Assembly (NCBI GenBank): GCA_025963615.1
Contig: JAOQAL010000086.1
Coordinates: 1 to 5,894, forward strand
From: Chitinophagaceae bacterium
Lineage (GTDB): Bacteria > Bacteroidota > Bacteroidia > Chitinophagales > Chitinophagaceae
Length of the DNA stretch: 5,894 bases
Reading direction: 5' to 3'
Shown here: piece after piece, positions 1-5,570 of the stretch
Layout of the letters: each line of letters opens with the position of its first letter
How positions within the stretch are numbered: the first letter of the stretch is position 1
Program-made: the position numbers and the translations under genes
The notes under the pieces: model-generated
Database searches by the model: none
The model's input: only the letters and a program-made list of their open reading frames with translations
What the model was told of the DNA's origin: nothing

Positions 1-708
1 ATTTTGTTTGCCGCTATCACCGGCATTTCTCTATTCAACACGTTTATTTACATCGGCGCCCATTATACTTCAGCGATTAATCTCGCGTTAATCGGCAATA
101 CCATTTCGCCCATTGCATCGGTCATCCTGGCTTATTTCTTTTTAAAGGAAAGAATCAGCTGGCTGAAAATTACCGGAATGATTTTTTGCTTTTGCGGAAT
201 CCTCTTTTTACTGGCAAAAGGTTCGGTGAGTAACCTGCTTACTTTGCGATTTTCATCTGGTGACGGTTGGATGGTGTTGGCAGCACTTTCATTTGCCGCC
301 TACAATATCCTTGCCCGCAAAAAACCATTGGAAATATCACCTGTATTTTTTTTAGCAATCATATTTGTTACGGGGACGCTTATTCTCTTTCCATTTTATA
401 TGCTGGAATCCCAACATCAACATTTTACCTGGAACGGCAACCTTATCTTAATAATTCTTTACCTTGGTTTGGGGACTTCGGTCATTTCTTTTTTTTGCTG
501 GAATTATGCCATCCGGTATATCGGGGCCGGCCGTACGGCATTATTTGGAAATCTTATTCCTCTTTTCAGCAGTATTGAAGCCATCCTGGTACTGCATGAA
601 CCATTTACCATGATTCACCTGATCAGCATGACATTAATATTTGCGGGCTTATTGCTCGCAAATGTTCAGTTAGTGAAAAAGAGTGAAAGAAGACTTATTG
701 CAAAATAA
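1..708 (+). CDS. EamA/DMT-family membrane transporter (5' end missing)
   Basis: Probable inner-membrane permease of the drug/metabolite transporter superfamily (EamA domains); the substrate cannot be told from sequence. The reading frame is open from base 1 to TAA at 706-708 and gives 235 residues. EamA permeases are usually near 300 residues with ten helices, so roughly 60-70 N-terminal residues probably lie before the window. The TTG at base 4 is an internal Leu codon, not a likely start. Seen in order: the end of the first EamA repeat, with a hydrophobic helix, the characteristic segment around LKERISWLKITG (about residues 48-59) and a helix after it; then a second repeat starting near GDGWMVLAALSFAAYNIL (about 88-105), several helices, and the matching end segment LHEPFTMIHLISMTLIFAGL (about 199-218). 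A short basic tail (KKSERR) follows. Its last 14 bases overlap the end of the convergent CHRD gene. The family call is strong; function beyond transport is unknown. Confidence 0.87.
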   Translation: MLFAAITGISLFNTFIYIGAHYTSAINLALIGNTISPIASVILAYFFLKERISWLKITGMIFCFCGILFLLAKGSVSNLLTLRFSSGDGWMVLAALSFAAYNILARKKPLEISPVFFLAIIFVTGTLILFPFYMLESQHQHFTWNGNLILIILYLGLGTSVISFFCWNYAIRYIGAGRTALFGNLIPLFSSIEAILVLHEPFTMIHLISMTLIFAGLLLANVQLVKKSERRLIAK

Positions 709-1150
709 TCTGCCCACGAACTTCACCGTTAGGAAATGCGGCGGTGTGAATATCATAGTAAAATCCCCCACCAATCAGGGTCCCTTCCTGTGACTCAGTG
801 AAAACGGACTGAAAGGTCATCGATCCAGAAGCGACAGCAGGTACTTTTACCAACACAAATTGAGAAATATTATTTCTTCCAACCGCTGCAGGGCCATGAA
901 AATGAATTGCCGTGGGGGCACCGGATAAACCACTCCAGGTTAAGGTGGCAGTAAGGGTGTTATTACCGGCATAATAGTCGCCCGCCATGGTGACCGTGGC
1001 GGCAGATGCCGATGCCGGAACTACCTGTGCACCTGCTCCGGGACTATTTGTAGTATATCTTTCAGTTTCCCCCTTATATTTGGAACATTGGGCAGAAACT
1101 AGTATCAAAAGTGCAAAAGAAGTGATTTTGAATAAGTTAAGCAGCTTCAT
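695..1150 (-). CDS. Small exported CHRD-domain protein, possible lipoprotein
   Basis: A 151-residue protein with one CHRD domain, a fold first described in chordin and common in secreted bacterial proteins of unknown function. Residues 1-20 (MKLLNLFKIT then a run of hydrophobic residues) form a clear signal peptide. Cys22 follows in the context LVSAQC: it could be a lipidated cysteine with an atypical Gln at -1, or signal peptidase I could cut after VSA. The CHRD domain runs from about residue 37 to the end, with the typical TWSGLSG (71-77), AIHFHGPAAVG (81-91) and DIHTAAFPNGEVRGQI (133-148) blocks. The frame stays open upstream to 1294, but that stretch encodes a Lys/Trp/Leu-rich sequence unlike a leader, so I place the start at the ATG at 1148-1150; the ATG at 1163-1165 (MKYRA-MKLL) is the alternative. 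No Shine-Dalgarno is visible at either. The gene looks monocistronic. Its role may be extracytoplasmic binding or adhesion, but that is a guess. Confidence 0.85.
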   Translation of the reverse strand: MKLLNLFKITSFALLILVSAQCSKYKGETERYTTNSPGAGAQVVPASASAATVTMAGDYYAGNNTLTATLTWSGLSGAPTAIHFHGPAAVGRNNISQFVLVKVPAVASGSMTFQSVFTESQEGTLIGGGFYYDIHTAAFPNGEVRGQIILQ

Positions 1151-1303
1151 AGCGCGATATTTCATTACACAGGATTTTAGGATTACGAAGCTATAACGGA
1201 GTTTTAGCCATAATATTTTGCACTTGAACAATTTGTGAGCGGTAATTAAACGCCAGATCCTCAAATCATCAGAAGGATTAAATTCCCAAACCAACGATCT
1301 GAG

Positions 1304-1321
1304 CCGGCAATGGTCTGCCGG
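1304..1321. other. Short GC-rich hairpin in divergent intergenic region
   Basis: CCGGCA at 1304-1309 and TGCCGG at 1316-1321 form a perfect 6-bp inverted repeat with a 6-base loop (ATGGTC). It lies between the divergent CHRD and TonB-like genes, about 120 bases before the latter. No T-run follows it on either strand, so it is not a standard terminator. It could be an operator or a chance palindrome. The rest of 1151-1440 shows nothing else recognisable apart from the promoter-like motif next to 1441. Confidence 0.3.
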
Positions 1322-1410
1322 GATATAAATCTTAACATTTTTAAAGCGGGTTTAGATATAAGTTGTATCACCATTGCATCGTTAATAACACTTGTGAACA
1401 AGAATAGATT

Positions 1411-1439
1411 CTGTCACTGAGCCGTAAATTCTAAATTTG
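1411..1439 (+). promoter_or_regulatory. Putative Bacteroidota-type promoter of the TonB-like gene
   Basis: TAAATTTG at 1432-1439 matches the Bacteroidota -7 consensus TAnnTTTG exactly. A weak -33 candidate, CTG at 1411-1413 (consensus TTG), lies 18 bases upstream, slightly short of the usual 19-21 or so. The -7 box ends one base before the ATG at 1441, so transcription would start within or just after that codon. This favours either leaderless initiation or use of the second Met codon at 1459. The same eight bases occur just before folC. The assignment rests on the motif and its position only. Confidence 0.5.
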
Positions 1440-1440
1440 C

Positions 1441-2331
1441 ATGTACAACACGTTATCAATGACCGATCCTTTTGAGGCCCGCAAAAACACACAGGCAACT
1501 TTAATCACGGCAGCCTTTGCCGCGGGTATGATTTTGCTGATGTTCCTGCTTAAATGGCAATTGCCCATAATTCCCATTCCCGAAAAGGATGAAGGTATCC
1601 TGGTGGAACTCAATATTCCGGATGAACCTCCTGCAAAAGTGTTGGGAGGTGGTGGGGGCGGCGGTAATCCTGTACAGGCTACCGGCCAAAAAGGTACCGC
1701 ATCTACTCCACCCGTTCCCGGCGTCAAAGAAGATGTAAAAGACATAGAAGAAGACGAGAAAGAAAAAACAACCCCGGCTATTTTAAAACCTGTTAATCCT
1801 AAGCCATCCGCGACAAAAATAGATGAGAACCACTCTGTTGTCAAAACACCACCTAAAGTCGTTATTGAGAATCCTGCTCCGGCCAAACCAAAAGCCGTTT
1901 TAGGAAAAACGGTTGGTGGTAACAGCAATGGTGGTGGTGCTGCTGAAAATTATGACAGGAGTGGCGGTGCTGGTAAGGGAACCGGCGTCGGTACGGGGAA
2001 TGGTAATGCCGGTGGCTCTGGTGGTGGAAATGGCGGTGGCAATGGCACCGGTAGCGGAACCGGCAATGGCCCGAGAAAAGTAAGTGGTAACCGGGTTGTG
2101 ATCAGCCCCAAGTCTATGAATGCGGGAGAGAACCTCAAAGGAAAAGTATTGGCTGAAATAAAAGTATCACCGGATGGTGTTGGAACATTTATAAGAGCCA
2201 TCCGAGGATCAACCTATACCAGCGGCCCGGCGATAGATATCTTACAGGAATGGCTGAGAAGAAACCGTTTTAATAAAACAGAAGAAGAATCTGTAGTTGT
2301 ATATGAATTCAATTTCCTCCTGGGAGGATAA
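1441..2331 (+). CDS. TonB-like energy transducer with Gly-rich linker
   Basis: A 296-residue protein resembling Bacteroidota 'energy transducer TonB' proteins, which span the periplasm and pass proton-motive force from ExbB/ExbD to outer-membrane transporters. In order: a short cytoplasmic N-terminus; one membrane helix at about 20-38; an acidic/Pro stretch (EGILVELNIPDEPP, 51-64); a run of seven Gly at 69-75; a Pro/Lys/Glu section at about 89-150, typical of the extended TonB linker; a low-complexity Gly/Asn/Thr/Ser linker at about 159-210; and a TonB-like C-terminal domain at about 222-293 with GKVLAEIKVSPDG (234-246) and a closing WLRRNRFNK...VVVYEFNF pattern. ATG 1441 is the first start; ATG 1459 (MTDPFEARK) is a good alternative because a -7 promoter box abuts 1441. 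No ExbB or ExbD gene is next to it here. A perfect hairpin terminator follows 12 bases after the stop. A structural or TolA-like envelope role is possible instead. Confidence 0.78.
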   Translation: MYNTLSMTDPFEARKNTQATLITAAFAAGMILLMFLLKWQLPIIPIPEKDEGILVELNIPDEPPAKVLGGGGGGGNPVQATGQKGTASTPPVPGVKEDVKDIEEDEKEKTTPAILKPVNPKPSATKIDENHSVVKTPPKVVIENPAPAKPKAVLGKTVGGNSNGGGAAENYDRSGGAGKGTGVGTGNGNAGGSGGGNGGGNGTGSGTGNGPRKVSGNRVVISPKSMNAGENLKGKVLAEIKVSPDGVGTFIRAIRGSTYTSGPAIDILQEWLRRNRFNKTEEESVVVYEFNFLLGG

Positions 2332-2343
2332 TAATAATATATA

Positions 2344-2395
2344 CTGAATAAAAAAAGGCTGTCTCAAAACCAGGAGACAGCCTTTTTTTATTCAG
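2344..2395. terminator. Perfect 22-bp hairpin, bidirectional intrinsic terminator
   Basis: The arms at 2344-2365 and 2374-2395 are exact reverse complements over 22 bases, separated by an 8-base loop (AAAACCAG). The inner core GGCTGTCTC/GAGACAGCC is preceded by seven A (2350-2356) and followed by seven T (2383-2389), so the structure reads as a Rho-independent terminator on both strands. It begins 12 bases after the stop of the TonB-like gene and is its likely transcript end. The downstream gene folC is on the same strand, so the hairpin separates the two into distinct units. Confidence 0.9.
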
Positions 2396-2419
2396 GTAGC
2401 TGATGAAGACGGGTAGTGG

Positions 2420-2460
2420 TTTACCAGTTTGGCCTTTTTTTATTTTTGATATATCCTCGT
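2420..2460 (+). repeat. Imperfect direct repeat, copy 1
   Basis: This stretch reads TTTACCAGTTTGG, then CC, seven T, ATTTTTGAT and ATATCCTCGT. It is repeated about 91 bases downstream with small indels. The copy contains TATTTTTG (2441-2448), a match to the -7 consensus TAnnTTTG, but the nearby TTTG (2428-2431) is only nine bases away, too close to be a -33 box. It lies between the terminator and folC. It has no coding potential that I can see; its function is unknown. Confidence 0.55.
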
Positions 2461-2510
2461 GGCAATTAAATATATGAAGATGAAATATTTTAATCATTTA
2501 CGGGCAGCCG

Positions 2511-2552
2511 TTTACAGTTTGGAAGGCCTTTTTTATTTTTGATGCCTCCTCA
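2511..2552 (+). repeat. Imperfect direct repeat, copy 2
   Basis: The second copy reads TTTACAGTTTGG, an extra AAGG, CC, six T, ATTTTTGAT and GCCTCCTCAT. It differs from copy 1 by one missing C, the AAGG insertion, one T fewer and a few changes near the end. It also carries TATTTTTG (2534-2541). The unit ends about 100 bases before the folC start. It may be a local duplication of a regulatory or terminator-derived element, or a scattered intergenic repeat of this genome. Confidence 0.55.
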
Positions 2553-2617
2553 TTTTTTTAGAGCAGGCTTAAACAATTAAAAATTGAAGCTGCCGGTAAA
2601 TTACACTGCCTGATTTC

Positions 2618-2647
2618 CTGTTCTCTTATGCATTCCATTTAAATTTG
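2618..2647 (+). promoter_or_regulatory. folC: Putative Bacteroidota-type promoter of folC
   Basis: TAAATTTG at 2640-2647 matches the -7 consensus TAnnTTTG and is followed six bases later by ATG 2654. A weak -33 candidate CTG (2618-2620, within TTCCTG) lies 19 bases upstream. The predicted transcription start falls at or next to the ATG, implying a leaderless or almost leaderless message. The arrangement closely copies that in front of the TonB-like gene, including the C just after the box and the CTG in place of TTG. Confidence 0.5.
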
Positions 2648-2653
2648 CGGCGC

Positions 2654-3940
2654 ATGACGTACGAACAAACTATTAATTACCTCTTTACAAAACTTCCGAT
2701 GTACAGCCGCATCGGCAGCGCCGCTATCAAGGAAGACATCACCAATACCATTGCACTTTGCAATTATCTCCATAACCCGCAACAAAAATTTAAAAGCATC
2801 CATATCGCCGGTACCAATGGCAAGGGTTCTGTAAGTCATATGCTGGCTGCGATTTTGCAATCTGCCGGTTATAAAACCGGCTTATATACGTCGCCCCACC
2901 TGAAAGATTTCAGGGAGAGGATCAAAGTAAATGGTGAAATGGTGCGTAAGGAATTCGTGACAGATTTCACCGGGAAAATCAAACCGGCGATCGAAGAACT
3001 GGAACCCAGTTTTTTTGAGATCACAGTGGCTATGGCGTTTGACTATTTTGCGGAGCAATCTATTGATATAGCCGTCATTGAAACAGGTCTTGGGGGAAGG
3101 CTGGATAGTACCAATATCATAACTCCTGAAATCTCAGTTATCACCAATATCGGGTGGGACCATATGAATTTACTCGGTAATAGCCTTGAAAAAATAGCCT
3201 TTGAAAAAGCCGGTATTATCAAACAAAATATCCCGGTCGTTATAGGGGAAATCATCCCGCAAACAAAGCCTGTTTTTGAAAACGCAGCCAGTGAAAAAAA
3301 CGCGCCGCTGGCTATCGCTTCGCAACTAAGAGAAGCTATGAACTGGGAATGGGAAAAAAATGAATTAATAGTTGAAGTAGCGATACAAGAGAAAACCGAT
3401 CACAAAATTTATCATTTGGACCTCCCGGGCATTTACCAGACAAAAAACCTGCTGACGGTTTTAGAAACCTGCGCTCAATTGCAGCGAAAGGGATGGAAAA
3501 TAAATGACGAACATATTCATACAGGGCTGCAACACGCAAAGAAACTAACGGGGCTGCATGGCCGCTGGGAGATTATTCATCACTCCCCGGTTATCGTACT
3601 TGATGTGGCACACAATGCTGACGGTGTACGGCAACTCATTGAACAGATCGAATTAACCGATCATACCCATGTTCATATTGTACTGGGCATGGTAAAAGAT
3701 AAAGAAATAGAAAAAATATTATCCCTGTTACCACACACGGCCTTTTATTATTTTACGCAGGCGCATATACCCCGGGCCATAGATGCTCATCTGTTACAGG
3801 CAAAAGCCAGCGAAGCCGGACTTCAGGGAGCTGTTTACCCGGATGTTAATGTTGCTATCGCCGGGGCAAAAAACAAAGCCGGCAAAGATGATTTGATCAT
3901 TGTCTGCGGAAGTGTTTTTTTAGTGGGAGAAGTGCAATAA
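2654..3940 (+). CDS. folC: Bifunctional dihydrofolate synthase / folylpolyglutamate synthase
   Basis: A cytoplasmic Mur-ligase-family enzyme that joins glutamate to dihydropteroate and then extends the glutamate tail of reduced folates, using ATP. At 428 residues the length is normal. Seen from M1 at 2654: the ATP-binding P-loop GTNGKGS (53-59); TSPHL (79-83); the signature ETGLGGRLDSTN (143-154); NIGWDHMNLLG (165-175); FEKAGIIK (183-190), whose Lys185 is the usual carbamylated metal-bridging lysine; the start of the C-terminal domain with GLHGRWEII (300-308) and VLDVAHNADG (315-324), where the Asp and His bind the substrate/ATP; and a closing CGSVFLVGEV (418-427). ATG 2654 is preferred over the in-frame TTG at 2645, which lies inside the promoter-like box TAAATTTG. 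No other folate gene is adjacent. The convergent Nudix gene ends only 16 bases beyond the stop and no terminator hairpin is visible between them. Whether both activities are present cannot be told from sequence, but the family call is secure. Confidence 0.96.
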   Translation: MTYEQTINYLFTKLPMYSRIGSAAIKEDITNTIALCNYLHNPQQKFKSIHIAGTNGKGSVSHMLAAILQSAGYKTGLYTSPHLKDFRERIKVNGEMVRKEFVTDFTGKIKPAIEELEPSFFEITVAMAFDYFAEQSIDIAVIETGLGGRLDSTNIITPEISVITNIGWDHMNLLGNSLEKIAFEKAGIIKQNIPVVIGEIIPQTKPVFENAASEKNAPLAIASQLREAMNWEWEKNELIVEVAIQEKTDHKIYHLDLPGIYQTKNLLTVLETCAQLQRKGWKINDEHIHTGLQHAKKLTGLHGRWEIIHHSPVIVLDVAHNADGVRQLIEQIELTDHTHVHIVLGMVKDKEIEKILSLLPHTAFYYFTQAHIPRAIDAHLLQAKASEAGLQGAVYPDVNVAIAGAKNKAGKDDLIIVCGSVFLVGEVQ

Positions 3941-3956
3941 AATCAGGAAACAGTTT

Positions 3957-4514
3957 TTACAATTTTATTTCTCCTAATTTCTCCAATGCATATAATATAC
4001 AGGTAACATGCATCGACTGCAGAATTTTATTTTCCTTTATTAATTTCTTTACTTCAGCCACCGTCAGCAATTCTACTTCGATCTCTTCGTTGCCATCGAG
4101 GCTTTGCTCAGCTACCTTTTTACCTCCTCTTGCCAGGAACATGTGCAACAGGTTATTATTCGTAGAAGGATTGGCTGAAATTTTTCCAAGGTATTCGTAC
4201 GACGAAAATTCGTATCCGGTCTCTTCCAGCAATTCTCTTGCGATAGCATCCTGGTTATTTTTATCGGAATTATCTACACAGCCACCCGGGATTTCAATGC
4301 AGGTCTCGCCGAGGGCATGCCGGTATTGACGCACCATGATTATCTTTCCATCTTCTGTAACCGGGAAGGCAGCCACCCAGGCCGGGAATTCATAAACATA
4401 GTAAGGTGAAATGATCTTACCGCCCGGCGAGAGGCAGGTATCCTTCCTGACAGAAAACCATAAATCTTTAAACAGATAATTGGATGAGAGCAGTTTCCAT
4501 TTTAAATCTTTCAC
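3957..4514 (-). CDS. Nudix hydrolase, ADP-ribose pyrophosphatase-like
   Basis: A 185-residue cytoplasmic Nudix hydrolase, by similarity to the NudF/ADP-ribose pyrophosphatase group that splits nucleoside-diphosphate sugars such as ADP-ribose into AMP and sugar phosphate. Seen: an N-terminal strand region typical of the group (WFSVRKDTCLSPGGK, 19-33; YYVYEFPAWVAAFPVTEDGK, 38-57), MVRQYRHALGE (60-70), then the Nudix helix with IPGG (75-78) and RELLEETGY (93-101). The metal-binding REXXEE core (R93, E94, E97, E98) is intact, but the loop before it is one residue longer than G-x5-E-x7-REUxEExGU and lacks the first Glu (D84 or K85 there). ANPSTNNNLLHMFLARG (114-130) matches the usual downstream strand. 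The start is GTG at 4512-4514: no ATG occurs upstream before the in-frame stop at 4548-4550, and the first residues (MKDLKWKLLSSNYLF) look like family N-termini. It is the last gene of the minus-strand set, 33 bases after the DinB-type gene. Confidence 0.87.
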   Translation of the reverse strand: MKDLKWKLLSSNYLFKDLWFSVRKDTCLSPGGKIISPYYVYEFPAWVAAFPVTEDGKIIMVRQYRHALGETCIEIPGGCVDNSDKNNQDAIARELLEETGYEFSSYEYLGKISANPSTNNNLLHMFLARGGKKVAEQSLDGNEEIEVELLTVAEVKKLIKENKILQSMHVTCILYALEKLGEIKL

Positions 4515-4547
4515 CGGTAGTATTTTTAATTTAGTGATTTTACTCCG

Positions 4548-5081
4548 TTAGTTCCAGCCCATTTTTTCACGCAGGCTCGTTATATGAGCAACATGATGAC
4601 GTCCGTGCCAGGCGTACATTCCCAGGAGTGTCCAGAGCCGGATGGTCTTTTTCTGTTCAGGATGAAAAACGGTCCGGTTATTCCAATCCTCATCGCTTAC
4701 ACTTTTCAGTGCTTCATGCCAGCGGCTATGCAAAGCATGCAACAGTGTCAAAGAAATATTAATTGGCAATTTTTGTACATCATGCAATTCAGCCCATAAC
4801 TTTTCTTCATACGGCTTGATGACCGGATTGTCTTCTGTCAAACCCAGTTTAAACCGGCAATACGCATTGATATGACTGTCTGCAACATGATGCACCAGCT
4901 GGTGCACGGTCCAACCACCTTCCCGATAAGGTGTTTGCAACTGTTGTTCATCCAGGTTCAACACGGCATTTTCAAGGTGAACCGGTAAGAATTTAAGATC
5001 GGCCAGCCATTCTATTTTCTGTTCAATAGAAAATGGTTGGGGTTCGTAAGAGCCTATGGGAAAACGTGGATCCATTGACAT
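4548..5081 (-). CDS. YfiT/DinB-type putative metal-dependent hydrolase (bacillithiol transferase-like)
   Basis: A 177-residue four-helix-bundle protein of the DinB superfamily, closest in style to Bacillus YfiT, a nickel-binding putative hydrolase grouped with bacillithiol S-transferases (BstA type). Seen: the N-terminal DPRFPIGSYEP (4-14); PYREGGWTVHQLVHHVADSH (51-70), which supplies the first metal ligand, probably H65; RFKLGLTEDNPVIKPYEE (76-93); and YAWHGRHHVAHI (156-167), giving the i/i+4 pair H159 and H163. Thus the three-His metal site appears complete. Length is normal for the family and there is no signal peptide, so it should be cytoplasmic. ATG 5079-5081 is used; ATG 5073-5075 (M3) is possible. 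The gap from the FKBP gene is 13 bases, which suggests co-transcription. Some Bacteroidota make bacillithiol, so thiol conjugation of toxic electrophiles is a reasonable inferred role, but the substrate is not shown by the sequence. Confidence 0.88.
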   Translation of the reverse strand: MSMDPRFPIGSYEPQPFSIEQKIEWLADLKFLPVHLENAVLNLDEQQLQTPYREGGWTVHQLVHHVADSHINAYCRFKLGLTEDNPVIKPYEEKLWAELHDVQKLPINISLTLLHALHSRWHEALKSVSDEDWNNRTVFHPEQKKTIRLWTLLGMYAWHGRHHVAHITSLREKMGWN

Positions 5082-5094
5082 AGCGTGAAAATAA

Positions 5095-5532
5095 TTATTT
5101 TAATATTTCCAATAATTCTACTTCAAACATGAGCGTTGCGCCCCCGGGAATATCACTGCCTGCGCCCCGGTCGCCATACGCCAATTCCGAGGGAATCCAT
5201 AAACGCCAGTGACTTCCTTCTTTCATTAACGGAATAGCGATCTGCCATCCCTTTATCAAGGCCGTTAACGGCGCAGAAAAAGGTTGGTTTCTTTTGAATG
5301 AACTGTCAAATTCTTTTCCATCCAGTAAAGCTCCTTTGTAGTGCGCTTTTATCTGGTTGGAAAGTTGCGGTTGACGGCCGGTTCCTTCTTTTACTACTTC
5401 GTATTGCAAACCACCGGCAAGTTCTGTTACACCGGGTTTGTTCTTATTAGCTTCCAGGAATTCTTTTCCTGCTTTCTTTTGCGCTTCAATTTTATCCTGC
5501 ATATATTCTTTAAGTTTATTTTTCAGACTCAT
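5095..5532 (-). CDS. Cytoplasmic FKBP-type peptidyl-prolyl isomerase
   Basis: A 145-residue prolyl cis-trans isomerase, expected to speed folding around proline bonds. Residues 1-32 are a charged, probably helical segment (KNKLKEYMQDKIEAQKKAGK) like the short N-terminal helix region of FkpA/Mip-type proteins, but without a signal peptide, so the product should stay in the cytoplasm. The FKBP domain follows at about 41-144. Aligned with human FKBP12, most active-site residues are kept: Y65, F75, D76, F85, I93, W96, Y119 and F136. The FKBP12 His87 position falls in the GSDIPGGATL loop (125-134) and is not a His, which is common in bacterial members. ATG 5530-5532 is the first start; no Shine-Dalgarno is visible. 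It sits 38 bases after the ABC ATPase gene and 13 before the DinB-type gene on the same strand. Confidence 0.94.
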   Translation of the reverse strand: MSLKNKLKEYMQDKIEAQKKAGKEFLEANKNKPGVTELAGGLQYEVVKEGTGRQPQLSNQIKAHYKGALLDGKEFDSSFKRNQPFSAPLTALIKGWQIAIPLMKEGSHWRLWIPSELAYGDRGAGSDIPGGATLMFEVELLEILK

Positions 5533-5570
5533 AATAGGTGTACGATGTGTGATGTACGGCGCCCTGCATT

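Noticed and set aside
1075..1082. TATATTTG on the plus strand as an antisense promoter inside the CHRD gene
   Set aside because: The nearest TTTG is 24 bases upstream, and about one such match per strand is expected by chance in this window.
1151..1294. N-terminal extension of the CHRD frame to the ATG at 1294
   Set aside because: The added 48 residues lack leader-like character and would bury a clear signal peptide inside the protein.
1431..2201. Pro-rich open frames on the minus strand opposite the TonB-like gene
   Set aside because: They mirror the Gly/Pro codons of the plus-strand gene and show no domain or start signals; they are shadows.
2344..2395. Inverted repeat as the end of an insertion sequence
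   Set aside because: The arms are only 8 bases apart with no transposase in the window; the A/T runs and position after a stop fit a terminator.
2309..2497. Small minus-strand open frame across the terminator
   Set aside because: It runs through the hairpin and the end of the TonB-like gene and has no recognisable protein features.
2566..2594. Hairpin around CAATT/AATTG upstream of folC as a riboswitch or attenuator
   Set aside because: The stem is five A/T-rich pairs plus a short interrupted outer stem; too weak, with no conserved riboswitch features that I recognise.
3941..3956. Terminator between convergent folC and the Nudix gene
   Set aside because: Only 16 bases separate them, and no stem of useful length is present there.
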